This document shows positions 17,709 to 26,969 of a stretch of 64,000 bases of DNA, in pieces. Both the position numbers and the translations under genes were made by a program. The stretch lies in assembly GCF_030408635.1 (NCBI RefSeq), contig NZ_CP047198.1:186001-250000 (forward strand), read 5' to 3'. The DNA is from Corynebacterium coyleae. Its GTDB lineage: Bacteria > Actinomycetota > Actinomycetes > Mycobacteriales > Mycobacteriaceae. How positions within the stretch are numbered: position 1 is the stretch's first letter; every line of letters begins with the position of its first letter. The notes under the pieces were generated by a model, which did not search any database, was not told the DNA's origin, and saw only the letters and a program-made list of their open reading frames with translations.

Positions 17709-18214
17709 CGGCCCGTGTACAGGCCAGCCTCGTTCTTGGTCAGGTTCTTCTGAGCCTCGCCCGGCTTCAGGTTCTTCAACTCGTTGACTGAGTTCTTGGT
17801 GCGCTCCGGAGCCTTGATCTTCTTGACCTTCTTCAGGCCAACCAGCGCGAGCAGACCAGCCAGGGCGATCATGATGAGGAAGACGATCAGGAATGCCCAG
17901 CCACGGTGCATCCAGGATGCGAGCATCTCCGCAAACGCGAAGAAGAGGAAGAACGAGGAGTACAGCGCAATCACGCCGGCGACGCCGAACAGGCCGCCGC
18001 CGATGGCGCCCTTCTTCACCTCGCCCATGACCTCAGCCTTGGCCAGCTCGATCTCGCCGCGGACCAGGGTGGACACCTGCTCCGACGCGTTAGAGATCAA
18101 GGTGCCGATGGACTGCTGGCCCGGCACCGTCACATCGGTATCGCGCAGCGGAATCGAATCCACCTTGGCGGTTACGGCGCTCGAGCCGCTGGTGTACAGA
18201 CCTTCGTTGCTCAC
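17705..18214 (-). CDS. Actinobacterial holin-X/phage holin family membrane protein
   Basis: 169 residues with two adjacent membrane helices (about 75-97 and 108-132) behind a soluble helix VSTLVRGEIELAKAEVMGEVKKGAIGGG, the pattern of the putative actinobacterial Holin-X family, and a lysine-rich tail. GTG start with GGAAGGTGAG before it. Despite the name there is no phage context; these are core genes found downstream of marP. Function unknown. Confidence 0.8.
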   Translation of the reverse strand: MSNEGLYTSGSSAVTAKVDSIPLRDTDVTVPGQQSIGTLISNASEQVSTLVRGEIELAKAEVMGEVKKGAIGGGLFGVAGVIALYSSFFLFFAFAEMLASWMHRGWAFLIVFLIMIALAGLLALVGLKKVKKIKAPERTKNSVNELKNLKPGEAQKNLTKNEAGLYTGR

Positions 18215-18334
18215 TGTTTACTCACCTTCCTGGGTGGCTTATTACATGAGGCACCCTGGGACGGTGCCTGGAATTCTCTCAACGATGTTAGCGATACATC
18301 ACAGTGTTTGCCTGAATCGGGGTGAAAGATAGCG

Positions 18335-19153
18335 TCACGCGCTGTGACGCTTGTCGCCGGACTTGCCGGAGACCGCACGCGCGATGAGCACCCCAGCCAC
18401 CGCCAACGCCGTCACGCCGGCGATCACGCTCGCGCCGATGCCGACCTCGCGGGCGTTCGGCATCTGGATCAGCGGCTCCGGGTCTTTAAAGGTCCGCACC
18501 TGCCAATCGTGTGACAGTGCGTGCTTGCGAAGCGCCCGGTCCGGGTTCACCGCCACCGGGTTGCCCACCAGTTCCAGCATTGGAATGTCCGTGGCGGAAT
18601 CGGAGTAGGCGTAGCTGCGCTCCAGGTCGTAGTCGTGGTCGGCGACAAACTGGCGCACAGCCTCCGCCTTCGCCCCGCCCTTGAGGTAACGGGTGATCTC
18701 GCCGGTGAGCTTGCCGTCCTTCTCCGCGAGTTCGGTGGCCACGACCGTGTCTACGCCGAGTTCGCGCGCGATCGGCTCAACCAGAATTGATGCAGAGGCG
18801 GAGATGATGATGACGTCGTGGCCTTGGGCGCGGTGCTCGTCGATAAGTTCGCGCGCTTCGGCGTAAATCGCGGGCGTGACCACGGTGCGCATCGTTTCTT
18901 GGGTGATGCGCTGGACGTCCTCGATCGACCAGCCTTCGATGAGGTGGGCGAGCGAGTCGCGCGTGGCGTCCATTTTTTCGCTGGATTGGCCGACCAGCAT
19001 GTACTGGGCTTTGGTCAGGTAGAGGTCCCACGCCTCTTGTCGCGTGATCATTCCGTTGTTGCGGAATTCTTTGCCGAAGGCGAAGGCGGAAGACGTCGCA
19101 ATGATCGTCTTGTCGAGGTCGAAAAACGCCGCCACCGGCCGTGTGGGAGACAT
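18335..19153 (-). CDS. HAD-IB family phosphatase (SerB-like)
   Basis: 272 residues; HAD motif I AFFDLDKTIIATSSAF at the N-terminus (nucleophile Asp), motif II IISASASILVEP, motif III Lys and motif IV YSDSATDIPMLELVGNPVAVNPD. A final membrane helix (GASVIAGVTALAVAGVLIARAV) anchors it. This is the IB subgroup close to phosphoserine phosphatase and is the Rv3661/cg0360 counterpart next to ssd. It may dephosphorylate phosphoserine or a phospholipid-related substrate; the exact substrate is open. Confidence 0.88.
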   Translation of the reverse strand: MSPTRPVAAFFDLDKTIIATSSAFAFGKEFRNNGMITRQEAWDLYLTKAQYMLVGQSSEKMDATRDSLAHLIEGWSIEDVQRITQETMRTVVTPAIYAEARELIDEHRAQGHDVIIISASASILVEPIARELGVDTVVATELAEKDGKLTGEITRYLKGGAKAEAVRQFVADHDYDLERSYAYSDSATDIPMLELVGNPVAVNPDRALRKHALSHDWQVRTFKDPEPLIQMPNAREVGIGASVIAGVTALAVAGVLIARAVSGKSGDKRHSA

Positions 19154-19165
19154 GCTTTAGCAGTC

Positions 19166-19188
19166 TAGCCCCACTTTGCTGGTGGGGC
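19166..19188. other. Short perfect hairpin between HAD and ssd genes
   Basis: GCCCCAC/GTGGGGC with a seven-base loop, 13 bases upstream of the HAD start. No T run on either side, so a terminator is unlikely. It may be a 5' leader structure. Confidence 0.35.
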
Positions 19189-19229
19189 AGTGTAGGCCCG
19201 CTGTGAAAGAAGTGAACATTTGGGACGAG

Positions 19230-19238
19230 TTGTCCACA
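19230..19238 (+). promoter_or_regulatory. DnaA box 1 upstream of ssd
   Basis: TTGTCCACA is the preferred DnaA box of high-G+C Actinobacteria. It lies 92 bases before the ssd ATG, with a second identical box 42 bp further on. Confidence 0.6.
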
Positions 19239-19271
19239 GGCGATTTGTTGAAATGTCACTTAGATTGCGGG

Positions 19272-19280
19272 TTGTCCACA
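19272..19280 (+). promoter_or_regulatory. DnaA box 2 upstream of ssd
   Basis: A second perfect TTGTCCACA, same orientation, exactly 42 bp (four helical turns) after box 1 and 42 bases before the ssd start, so both boxes face the same side of the helix. Confidence 0.6.
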
Positions 19281-19321
19281 GGGTGGTTGCCACATTTACG
19301 CTGGTGAAAAACACTATTGGC

Positions 19322-20341
19322 ATGACACGCACACACCCACACACCGGCCCGATCGTGGTCGCGGTCGCCGACCCCGCCACCCACTCCGAGGCCGTTCACC
19401 TCGCCGCCGCGACCGGCCGCCAGGTCATCGACACCGCCGATGCCGCCGAGCTCGCCCGCCACGCGCCCAAAGCATTCGCCGTGCTTATCGACGACACCCG
19501 CGCCCCCGACCTTTCCCCACCCCACGGAGCGAACGTCTTCCGCGTCGGTGGGGAGCTGGTCGATTCAGCCGAGCGGGTCTTCGTCCTGCCCGCCGAGGCC
19601 GCGGACCTCCTGCGCGCCATTGGCGCCCTTGCCGTGCAGCCCACGGCGGTGGCGGCGCGCGGGAAGGTGATCACCGTCGTGGGCGCATCCGGTGGGTCAG
19701 GGGCGTCCACCCTGGCAGCCGCGCTGTGTCGGGTGGCGGCGCGGGGTGACTCGGCAACGCTGCTCGACGGGCACTGGCTCTCCGGCGGGCTCGACCTGCT
19801 GCTTGGCATCGAGCACGTCCCCGGCGCGCGCTGGGGCGAGATCGACTTCGGCGAGGGCACCGTGGCGCGCACCGACGTGCGCCGCGCGCTGCCCGCCACC
19901 GCCGACGACATCGCGGTGCTGACCTTTCCGCGCCAGCGCGTGGCGGACCCGTTCCGGCTGGAGGCGGCCGCGTTGGAGCACGTCGCCGGCGCCGTCGGCG
20001 GGGCAGGGCTGACGGTGGTGGATGCGCCCGCCGCGCTGATTCCCGGCCGCAGCGACCTGGTCGTCGTGGTGGTCGTGCCCGAGGTGCGCTCAGTTGCCGC
20101 CGCGACCCGTATCGTCGCCGAGTGCGCCGCCGCTGGTCTGCCGTGTGTGGTGGTTGTGCGCGATAGCGCCTGGGCCGCGCTGACCGACGAGGAGATCGCG
20201 CATACCACCGGCGCCACCGTGCTCACCCACCTGCCACACGTGCGCGGGCTGACCCGCGCGGTGGAGAAGTCCGGCCTGCCCGCGCGTGTGCCCCGTTCGC
20301 TAGCCGCCTGCGCCAATGCGGTGCTCGAGGAGGTGGCCTAA
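19322..20341 (+). CDS. Septum-site-determining protein Ssd / CpaE-like ATPase
   Basis: 339 residues. The N-terminal third resembles a receiver-like domain; the C-terminal part is a MinD/ParA-type ATPase with a deviant Walker A GASGGSGASTLAAAL (about residue 120) and a Walker B-like LTVVDAPAALIP (about 232). It is the counterpart of Rv3660c (Ssd), which inhibits septation when overproduced, and of CpaE, which localises tad pili; it is followed directly by tadA. I start at the ATG at 19322 because the DnaA boxes and A+T-rich spacer lie before it. The next gene starts at the base after its stop. Confidence 0.88.
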   Translation: MTRTHPHTGPIVVAVADPATHSEAVHLAAATGRQVIDTADAAELARHAPKAFAVLIDDTRAPDLSPPHGANVFRVGGELVDSAERVFVLPAEAADLLRAIGALAVQPTAVAARGKVITVVGASGGSGASTLAAALCRVAARGDSATLLDGHWLSGGLDLLLGIEHVPGARWGEIDFGEGTVARTDVRRALPATADDIAVLTFPRQRVADPFRLEAAALEHVAGAVGGAGLTVVDAPAALIPGRSDLVVVVVVPEVRSVAAATRIVAECAAAGLPCVVVVRDSAWAALTDEEIAHTTGATVLTHLPHVRGLTRAVEKSGLPARVPRSLAACANAVLEEVA

Positions 20342-21469
20342 ATGATCGACCGCGACCTCATCGCCCGCGTCAAGCGCCGCCTCGCCGACGAACCCACCAC
20401 TCCGGAGCCTGCCCGCATCGCAGCCCTCATCCGCGAAGAGGCCGTGGTGATCAGCGACATCGGCGTGCTGGATGTGATGCGCACACTTCGCGACGACACC
20501 ACCGGCACCGGCCCCCTTGAAGCACTGCTTGCCGACGACACCGTGACCGACATCTGCGTCAACGGCCCCAACTGCGTTTACGTCGACTCGGGCGCGGGCC
20601 TGGAACGCTCCGCGGTGCGCTTCGAATCCGAAGCCGCCGTGCGCCGGCTGGCCTCCCGCCTGGCCGCCAGTTGCGGGCGCCGCCTCGACGACGCGCAACC
20701 GTTTTGCGACGGCCACATCACCCGCGACGACGGCACCCTCCTACGCTTCCACGCCGTGCTCGCCCCGACCGCACAGGCGGGCACCTGCATCTCCCTGCGT
20801 GTGCTGCACACCGCCTCGGCCACCCTCGATGACCTGGTAGCGCGAGGCGCACTGGGTGGGGAGGTAGCGGAGGTGCTGCGTGGGGTCGTCGCAAAGCGAA
20901 AAGCGTTTGTGGTTGTCGGCGGCACCGGCTCCGGCAAGACCACGCTGCTGTCCGCCCTGCTCGCGGAGGTCGACCCGGCCGAGCGCATCGTCGCCATCGA
21001 AGACACCCTGGAACTCACCCCCGACCACCCGCACGTGGTCAACCTGACCACGCGTGGGGCGAACTCCGAGGGTGCCGGTGAGATCACCATCGCGGACCTG
21101 GTACGCCAGTCGCTGCGCATGCGGCCCGACCGCGTCGTGGTCGGCGAGATCCGCGGCGCCGAAGTCGTCGACCTGCTCGCCGCACTCAACACTGGCCACG
21201 ACGGTGGCGCCGGCACCCTGCACGCCAACTCGATCGCCGAGGTCCCCGCCCGCTTCGAAGCGCTCGCCGCGCTGGGCGGGCTGGATCGCGCCGGGCTGCA
21301 CGCCCAACTCGCCGCAGCTATCGACGTGGTCATCGTGGTCAAACGCCACCCGGACGGCACACGCCGCCTCCACCAGATCGGCGTGCTCGAAGGCCAACCC
21401 GTGCGCGCCAAGGTGGTGTGGGACGCCGACGCCGGCCGCGCCGACGGTTACGAGGAGCTCCTGTCATGA
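20342..21469 (+). CDS. tadA: Tad pilus assembly ATPase TadA/CpaF
   Basis: 375 residues of the secretion ATPase family: N-terminal domain with DDTVTDICVNGPNCVYVDSG, Walker A GGTGSGKTTLLSALL (about 200), Asp box IVAIEDTLEL, Walker B RPDRVVVGEIRGAE (about 262) and His box GHDGGAGTLHANS. It would power assembly of a Flp-type pilus at the inner face of the membrane. Starts immediately after ssd and overlaps the next gene by four bases, so ssd through the TadG-like gene form one operon. Confidence 0.93.
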   Translation: MIDRDLIARVKRRLADEPTTPEPARIAALIREEAVVISDIGVLDVMRTLRDDTTGTGPLEALLADDTVTDICVNGPNCVYVDSGAGLERSAVRFESEAAVRRLASRLAASCGRRLDDAQPFCDGHITRDDGTLLRFHAVLAPTAQAGTCISLRVLHTASATLDDLVARGALGGEVAEVLRGVVAKRKAFVVVGGTGSGKTTLLSALLAEVDPAERIVAIEDTLELTPDHPHVVNLTTRGANSEGAGEITIADLVRQSLRMRPDRVVVGEIRGAEVVDLLAALNTGHDGGAGTLHANSIAEVPARFEALAALGGLDRAGLHAQLAAAIDVVIVVKRHPDGTRRLHQIGVLEGQPVRAKVVWDADAGRADGYEELLS

Positions 21470-22212
21470 CCACGCTGTTGCTTCTCGCCGGCGCCGCTGC
21501 CTGCCCGCCGCCTGCCCCGAGTGCTCGCATCGCGCCGCGCTCGTTGGCTGTTCCTCCCCGCATTGCCATCCCGCTGGTTGTCGGCGCCGTGGTGCTCGCC
21601 GCCCTGGCGTTCGACCGGGCCAGCCTGGTCATCGCGCTAGCGATGGGTGCGGCGACGGTGGTGTGGGTCGCAGATACCCAACGGCGCGCCCGGGCCGCCT
21701 CCAAGCGCACGGAAGCGGTCGCCACCTTCCTCGGTCACCTTGGCACCAACGTCGAAGCCGGCGCGCCACTGCACGCCGCGTTAGAGCGCGCCGCCGAACA
21801 CGCACCGCGCGAGATCGCCCGCGACGTCGCGCACCTCATCCACCACGTCACCACCGGCGCACCACTTGCGGCCGAGACGGACGAGTTCGCCCGCATCGCC
21901 CCGCTGTTCGCACTGTCGACCAGTAGAGGAGTACCGCTGTCGCGCCTGGTTGCCGCCGCACGCGACGACATCGACCACGCCCGACGCCACCGCGCCACCA
22001 CCAACGCCGCGCTCGCCGGCCCGAAAACCACCGCGGTTGTGCTCGCACTGCTGCCGTTCGCCGGCCTGCTCATGGGCGCGGCGATGGGCGCGAACCCGCT
22101 CGCGCTGCTCACCGGGGGAGGCCTCGGCGGAGTACTGCTCACCGTCGGCACCGCGCTGGTGTGCGCCGGTGTGATCGTTTCCCAACTCATCATCCAAGGA
22201 GCCACCACATGA
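21466..22212 (+). CDS. Tad inner-membrane platform protein, TadB-like
   Basis: 248 residues; membrane helices near residues 3-15, 28-65 and in the C-terminal 60 residues (TTAVVLALLPFAGLLMGAAMG ... LLTVGTALVCAGVIVSQL). The soluble part AVATFLGHLGTNVEAGAPLHAALERAA is the T2SF (GspF/TadB) domain. With the TadC-like protein it forms the platform that TadA drives. Coupled to both neighbours by ATGA overlaps. Confidence 0.85.
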   Translation: MTTLLLLAGAAACPPPAPSARIAPRSLAVPPRIAIPLVVGAVVLAALAFDRASLVIALAMGAATVVWVADTQRRARAASKRTEAVATFLGHLGTNVEAGAPLHAALERAAEHAPREIARDVAHLIHHVTTGAPLAAETDEFARIAPLFALSTSRGVPLSRLVAAARDDIDHARRHRATTNAALAGPKTTAVVLALLPFAGLLMGAAMGANPLALLTGGGLGGVLLTVGTALVCAGVIVSQLIIQGATT

Positions 22213-22766
22213 TCGCCGCAGCCCTGCTCATCGCCACCGCGCTCGCCGTCAGCCCCACGCAGCCCGCCCGGCGCGTCACCCGCCAGGTGCCGCCCACGCC
22301 GAAGACCCCGCGCGACGGACCCGACTACGCGCTGCCGGACCGCTGTGCCGCCGACATCACCCTGTTCGCCGCCTGCTTCGAGGCCGGCCTGCCGGTCAGT
22401 GCCGCAGCCGCCGCGGTTGCCGAAACTCACGACGGCGACCGCAGCCCGTGGCACACCGTCGCAGCGCTGCTCGCGCTCGGGGTCGAACCTGAGCGTGCTT
22501 GGTCGGAACTCCACACCATTCCCGGCGGGGAGGACTTGGCCAGTCTCGTCGCTATGACGCACGCGTCCGGCGCGGCGCTGGCACAAGGGTGCGAACGTAT
22601 CGCTTCAAACCTGCGTGCCGACGCCGCCGACCACGCCAAAGCCAAAGCGGAACGCGCCGGCGTACTCATCGCCATCCCGCTGACCGCATTTTTCCTCCCG
22701 GCGTTTTTCGTTCTCGGGCTCGCGCCTGTGGTGATCAGCCTCGGGAGCAACCTCATCAACTTCTGA
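22209..22766 (+). CDS. Tad platform protein, TadC-like (short)
   Basis: 185 residues: a signal-like first helix, the T2SF segment DITLFAACFEAGLPVSAAAAAVAE (conserved FAxxxxAGLP turn), HASGAALAQGCERIASNLR, then a hydrophobic C-terminus. It is shorter than classical TadC (about 300), as is usual for the actinobacterial rv3657c-like version. Overlaps the previous gene by four bases. Confidence 0.82.
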   Translation: MIAAALLIATALAVSPTQPARRVTRQVPPTPKTPRDGPDYALPDRCAADITLFAACFEAGLPVSAAAAAVAETHDGDRSPWHTVAALLALGVEPERAWSELHTIPGGEDLASLVAMTHASGAALAQGCERIASNLRADAADHAKAKAERAGVLIAIPLTAFFLPAFFVLGLAPVVISLGSNLINF

Positions 22767-22777
22767 AAGGAACAATC

Positions 22778-22969
22778 ATGACCCGCATTTCCACCTTCTT
22801 CATCCAGCGTTTGCGTAACGACGACGGCATGTCCACCATCGAATACGCCTTCGGTTCACTCGCGGCAGCTGCCCTTGCCGGGGTGCTGTATCTCGTGGTC
22901 AACGGCGACGGGGTCGTTTCCGCGATTGAGAACGTGATCACCAACGCCCTGACCAACACCCCGGGCTAA
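22778..22969 (+). CDS. Flp-type prepilin (DUF4244)
   Basis: 63 residues. RLRNDDGMSTIEYAFGSLAAAALAGVLY contains the type IV prepilin junction G/MSTIEY with Glu at +5 and a following hydrophobic helix, so the probable cleavage is after the Gly in DDG. GAAAGGAACAATC before the ATG is a good ribosome site, consistent with high expression of the pilin. It would be the main subunit of a thin adhesive pilus. No prepilin peptidase is visible in the cluster. Confidence 0.85.
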   Translation: MTRISTFFIQRLRNDDGMSTIEYAFGSLAAAALAGVLYLVVNGDGVVSAIENVITNALTNTPG

Positions 22970-23238
22970 TGACCACGATTGAAACGGCGCTTTCGATGGC
23001 CACGCTCGTGGTGGTCACGGCTGCGATCGTGGGCGGCATTGCCACGATGTCCGCCTACATCGCCGCCGTGGACATCGCCGGTGCTGCTGCCCGGGCGCAC
23101 GCCATGGGGGTGGATTACACCGCCCCGCGCGGCGAGGTGACCATGCACGAATCTGCAGGCCTGGCCACCGTCACCGCCGCAGTCCCGGCCCCGATTGGCA
23201 CCATGCGCGCCACCGCGGTCTTTCCGGTGGAGTTCTAA
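22969..23238 (+). CDS. TadE-like minor pseudopilin
   Basis: 89 residues beginning TTIETALSMATLVVVTAAIVGGI, a TadE helix with the Glu near its start but without the usual Gly before it because the protein starts right at the pilin-like helix. One-base overlap with both neighbours (TAATG). Likely a minor pilin. Confidence 0.8.
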   Translation: MTTIETALSMATLVVVTAAIVGGIATMSAYIAAVDIAGAAARAHAMGVDYTAPRGEVTMHESAGLATVTAAVPAPIGTMRATAVFPVEF

Positions 23239-23558
23239 TGCGCAGATTGCTTATCGACGACACCGGCTCCGCCACCGTCACCACCACAGGCATCATCACC
23301 GCAGTGGTCTCACTCGCCCTTGCGGTGGTGGTCACCGGGGCCGGCACCGCCGACGCGCACCGGGCCCGCGTGGCCGCAGACCTTGCCGCCGTCGCCGCCG
23401 CCACCGCGCTCTACCGGGGTGCTGATGCCTGCAAGTGGGGCAACGAAACCGCCAGCAACAACGGCGCCGAGGTCACCTCGTGCGAGTTTGCAGAGGGCGA
23501 CGTCATCGTGGCCGTGCGGCTGCGCCACGCCGAAGCGACCGCTCGCGCCGGGCCGTAA
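23238..23558 (+). CDS. TadG/Rv3654c-like pilus-associated protein
   Basis: 106 residues: a short basic start, DDTGSATVTTTGIITAVVSLALAVVVTGAG helix, then HRARVAADLAAVAAATALYRG, the TadE/TadG-like helix-plus-ARxAADLAA motif of the small secretion/helicase-neighbourhood family. Two cysteines near the C-terminus (DACKWGN, SCEFAE) may pair. The dispersed motif encodes its LLIDDTGSA start. Last gene of the operon; the helicase gene converges on it after eleven bases. Confidence 0.78.
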   Translation: MRRLLIDDTGSATVTTTGIITAVVSLALAVVVTGAGTADAHRARVAADLAAVAAATALYRGADACKWGNETASNNGAEVTSCEFAEGDVIVAVRLRHAEATARAGP

Positions 23559-23569
23559 CGCCTTGCCTG

Positions 23570-25903
23570 TCAGCCAGTCATGGTGACCAACGCGCCGAGC
23601 AGCTTCAGCGCGGCGTGCTTGTCCAGCGGCTGGTTGCCGTTGCCGCACTTCGGCGATTGCACACACGACGGACAGCCGTCTTTGCAGCCGCAGGACCGCA
23701 CCGTTTCGTAGGTCGCGGCGATCCACTCGTGGAAGCGGGCGAAGCCCTCGTCGGCAAAGCCCGCGCCGCCGGGGTGGCCGTCGTAGACAAACACCGTGGG
23801 CAGCATCGTGTCCTGGTGCAACGCGGTGGACACGCCGCCGATGTCCCACCGATCGCACGTGGCCAAAAGGGGCAGCAGGCCGATCGCGGCATGCTCCGCG
23901 GCGTGCAGCGCGCCGGGGATCTCGCCAGCCGTAATACCCAGTTTGTCCAGCACCATCGGGTCGATCGTGTACGCCACCGCGCGGGTGACTAGGCGTTGCT
24001 CGGGCAGGTCGAGGGGGATGTGTTCGGAGACGGTGCCGTCGGCAAGCCGGACGACATAGCCGGTGACACGGTCGATGACCTCCACGTCCACACTGGCCAC
24101 CCACAGTCCCGGCGACGGGTTTTCCAGATCTGTCGGCTCGCCAAGGATCGTGATGTCGGTCGTGGAGCGCGCCTGCGTGGAGTAATCCGGCCGCTCCGGC
24201 GCGACCAGCGCCACGTAATCGTCCAGGTCTAGCGACTGCACCACAAAGTATTCGCCCTGGTGGATGTACACCGCGCCGTCGTGCACCTGGCTCATCGCAC
24301 GCCCCGCGTCCACGGTGCCCAACAGCCGCCCGTCGGTCACGTCGACGATCATGACTTCCTCACCCACGCCTCCGCGAATGCTTACCGACGAATGCGCCGT
24401 CTCCGGAGTGACCTCCCCCTCCAACTGGGGCACCGCAAACCACCCCTGCGGCCGGCGGCGTAGCAACCCCTCGGCGGTCAGGTCGTTGACCACGTCGGTG
24501 GCGTTGAAGGCGGCGACGTCGTCGTCGCTAAGCGGACGCTCCACCGCCGCGCAGTACATGTGCCCGCGCAGGATGTAGGGGTTGGCCGGGTTGAACACGC
24601 TGTTTTCCACCGGCCGGCCCAACAGTGCTTCGGGGTGGTGAACCAGGTACGTATCCATCGGCTCGTCGCGCGCCACCATCACCACCACGGAGCCCTGGCC
24701 ACGCCGGCCCGCGCGCCCGGCCTGCTGGCGAAAGGATGCCACCGTGCCCGGAAACCCCGCCATGACCACCGCGTCCAAGCCCCCGACGTCGATGCCAAGC
24801 TCAAGCGCGTTCGTCGTGGCCACGCCAAGCAGATCGCCGTTATCCAGACGCTGCTCGAGGGCGCGGCGATCCTCCGCGAGGTAGCCGGCGCGGTAGGAGG
24901 CGACACGCTCGGCGAAATCCGCCCGGCCCGCCACCACCAGGTCCTCCTGCGCGCGCATGGCCACCGTCTCCGCGGCGCGGCGCGAGCGCACAAACGTCAA
25001 CGTGCGCGCACCCTGCAACAGCAACGTCGACATGATCGACGCCGCCTCCGTCGTCGCCGGGTACCGCACCGGCGCGCCGTTTTCGCCCTCGGCGCCCTCG
25101 ATGAACCCCGGCTCCCACAACGCGATGGTGCGCTCGCCGGTGGGCGCCGCATCTTCCGTCACCGCAACAACCTCGCGCCCGCACAGCCGCGACGCCTGGC
25201 CCGCAGGATCCGCCGCGGTCGCCGAGGCGAAAATCAGCGTCGGCTCAGACCCGTACGCCTTCGCAATACGCAGCAACCTGCGCAACACCAACGACACGTT
25301 CGCCCCGAACACACCCCGGTAGGTGTGGCACTCGTCCACCACCACAAACTTCAAATGGCGCAGCAGCCGTGCCCAACGCTCGTGCGCGCCCAAAAGCCCT
25401 GCGTGCAGCATGTCCGGATTCGTAAACACATAGCGCGTGTGCTCCCGGATACCCGCCCGCGACTCCTGCGGCGTATCCCCGTCATACGGCGCCGGATGTA
25501 CCGACGCAAGCGCCGCATTACCCCGCGTCATGGCAAGCGTTGCCTGCAACTGGTCCGAACCCAACGCCTTCGTCGGCGTCAGATACATCGCGCACGCCTT
25601 CTCATCCGCCGCCAACGCGGAAAGCACCGGCAACTGATAGCCCAACGACTTTCCCGACGACGTCCCCGTCGCCACCACCACATCCCGGCCCGCCCACGCC
25701 AACTCCGCGCACTGGGTTTGGTGGGCGTAGGGGAGGGTGACGGTGTCGTCGATAAGCATCTGCTTCAACCCCGGCTCCACCCACTCGGGCCACTGTCCAA
25801 ACACCGCGAGACGAGCCGGCTCATGCTCCACATGCGTCACCGTCGCAGCAGGGAAACGCTGCGCAAGCACCGAAACGAGCTCATCGCCAAAACCAGAAAC
25901 CAT
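23570..25903 (-). CDS. DEAD/DEAH-box helicase with C-terminal zinc cluster (DUF1998 type)
   Basis: About 777 residues from the ATG at 25903 ([15 protein letters not shown]). Motif [16 protein letters not shown], Ia, motif [11 protein letters not shown], motif [12 protein letters not shown], then helicase C motifs [21 protein letters not shown] and [13 protein letters not shown]. The end carries cysteines [10 protein letters not shown] ... KCGNGNQ, the DUF1998-type zinc site. It matches the large helicase beside tad genes in actinobacteria (Rv3649-like; MrfA-related repair helicases share this plan). Probably a DNA-repair 3'-5' translocase. An upstream in-frame start at 25969 is less likely as it adds unconserved sequence. 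Confidence 0.9.
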   Translation of the reverse strand: MVSGFGDELVSVLAQRFPAATVTHVEHEPARLAVFGQWPEWVEPGLKQMLIDDTVTLPYAHQTQCAELAWAGRDVVVATGTSSGKSLGYQLPVLSALAADEKACAMYLTPTKALGSDQLQATLAMTRGNAALASVHPAPYDGDTPQESRAGIREHTRYVFTNPDMLHAGLLGAHERWARLLRHLKFVVVDECHTYRGVFGANVSLVLRRLLRIAKAYGSEPTLIFASATAADPAGQASRLCGREVVAVTEDAAPTGERTIALWEPGFIEGAEGENGAPVRYPATTEAASIMSTLLLQGARTLTFVRSRRAAETVAMRAQEDLVVAGRADFAERVASYRAGYLAEDRRALEQRLDNGDLLGVATTNALELGIDVGGLDAVVMAGFPGTVASFRQQAGRAGRRGQGSVVVMVARDEPMDTYLVHHPEALLGRPVENSVFNPANPYILRGHMYCAAVERPLSDDDVAAFNATDVVNDLTAEGLLRRRPQGWFAVPQLEGEVTPETAHSSVSIRGGVGEEVMIVDVTDGRLLGTVDAGRAMSQVHDGAVYIHQGEYFVVQSLDLDDYVALVAPERPDYSTQARSTTDITILGEPTDLENPSPGLWVASVDVEVIDRVTGYVVRLADGTVSEHIPLDLPEQRLVTRAVAYTIDPMVLDKLGITAGEIPGALHAAEHAAIGLLPLLATCDRWDIGGVSTALHQDTMLPTVFVYDGHPGGAGFADEGFARFHEWIAATYETVRSCGCKDGCPSCVQSPKCGNGNQPLDKHAALKLLGALVTMTG

Positions 25904-26087
25904 GATGGTGAGCCACTTTAGCCGGGCCAAAGCAGTGCCCCCGACAACAAATCGTGGCAGACTGGGCAACGGTCACAGATTTTGTGTGCGCCTCATCAGG
26001 TGCTCGCGAGGATTGTGCACGCGGGCACCAGGACCAAACAGGCCCTGGTGGACGACAAAAACATGCAACATTTTGAAAGGTTTCACC

Positions 26088-26291
26088 ATGGCAACCGGAA
26101 CTGTTAAATGGTTCAACGCCGAAAAGGGCTTCGGCTTCATCGCACCCGACGACGGCTCCGCCGACGTCTTTGTCCACTACTCCGAAATTCAGGGTTCCGG
26201 CTTCCGCACCCTCGAAGAAAACCAGCAGGTCGAGTTTGAGGTCGGCGAAGGCGCCAAGGGCCCGCAGGCCCAGCAGGTTCGCGCCCTCTAA
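26088..26291 (+). CDS. cspA: Cold-shock protein CspA
   Basis: 67 residues of the canonical cold-shock domain: [23 protein letters not shown] with RNP1 KGFGFI and RNP2 VFVHY. It binds single-stranded RNA/DNA and acts as an RNA chaperone. The ATG follows TTGAAAGGTTTCACC. The 5' leader can fold (CACCAGG/CCTGGTG, 26026-26050), which could take part in temperature control. A strong terminator follows. Confidence 0.95.
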   Translation: MATGTVKWFNAEKGFGFIAPDDGSADVFVHYSEIQGSGFRTLEENQQVEFEVGEGAKGPQAQQVRAL

Positions 26292-26300
26292 AACAGCGCG

Positions 26301-26338
26301 ATTCCCCCGGACGGCACACCCGACCGGGGGAAATTTTT
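26301..26338 (+). terminator. Terminator of cspA
   Basis: TTCCCCCGG/CCGGGGGAA stem with a T5 run directly after the cspA stop; also usable on the opposite strand by the convergent DedA gene only in part. Confidence 0.85.
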
Positions 26339-26342
26339 ATGC

Positions 26343-26969
26343 CTACACCGCGCTAATGCCGCGGCGCACGTCTGAACGCTCGAAGATCTGGTTCTGCAGC
26401 TTCTGAATCACAAACCCCACAAGCGAACCCAGCACTACACCCAGCACCATGCCCAGAAGCGGATACTGCTGCAGGAGCGTGCCACCCAAATAGCCCATGC
26501 CGACACTCAGGCAGGCCCACAGGATCACGCCGATGGTGTCGAAAAAGAAGAACTTAAACCAGTTGTAACGCACCGACCCCAGCACAATCGTGGCCACCCA
26601 ACGCGCCCACGGGAGGAAACGCGCAACAATAATCATCGCGCCCGCACCCCGGTTCATGTTGGCCCGCACCCACGTAATCGCCTGGCCAGCCTTCGAATCC
26701 GGATCCAACCTATCCACCCGGTGAATCAACTTCGCGCCTAGGGCGAAACAAATATTGTCGCCGATAATCGCACCGATAATCGCCGCGATGATCACACCCC
26801 ACACGTTCGGCACACCACGCGACGCGGAAAACGCACCAGCCAGATTCAACACGGTTTCAGACGGCACCACCGGCGCCAACGCATCCGAAACGATCAGCAA
26901 CACGACGAGTGGGTAAAAGATCGGCAACCCCATCAACGTATGCAAAAACTCAATGAGTGAATCGACCAC
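26343..26969 (-). CDS. DedA/SNARE-associated family membrane protein
   Basis: 208 residues from GTG at 26969, chosen because AAAGGAGG stands eight bases before it. The DedA core is visible: VPSETVLNLAGAFSASRG, IGAIIGDNICFALG and RFLPWARWVA. DedA proteins are proton-linked membrane proteins, some of which flip undecaprenyl phosphate or phospholipids. Several membrane helices span the protein. Divergent from topA. Confidence 0.88.
   Translation of the reverse strand: MVDSLIEFLHTLMGLPIFYPLVVLLIVSDALAPVVPSETVLNLAGAFSASRGVPNVWGVIIAAIIGAIIGDNICFALGAKLIHRVDRLDPDSKAGQAITWVRANMNRGAGAMIIVARFLPWARWVATIVLGSVRYNWFKFFFFDTIGVILWACLSVGMGYLGGTLLQQYPLLGMVLGVVLGSLVGFVIQKLQNQIFERSDVRRGISAV

Noticed and set aside
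17705-18214. Holin-like gene as sign of a prophage
   Set aside because: No other phage genes nearby; the gene sits in a conserved core order behind marP.
19153-19322. Possible 6C small RNA, expected near this locus by synteny with C. glutamicum
   Set aside because: The spacer lacks two hairpins with six-C loops; only one CCCC/GGGG hairpin is seen, so the RNA could not be supported.
25970-25994. TCACA ... TGTGT upstream of cspA as a GlxR site
   Set aside because: The half-sites point the wrong way for TGTGA-N6-TCACA and the spacing is off.
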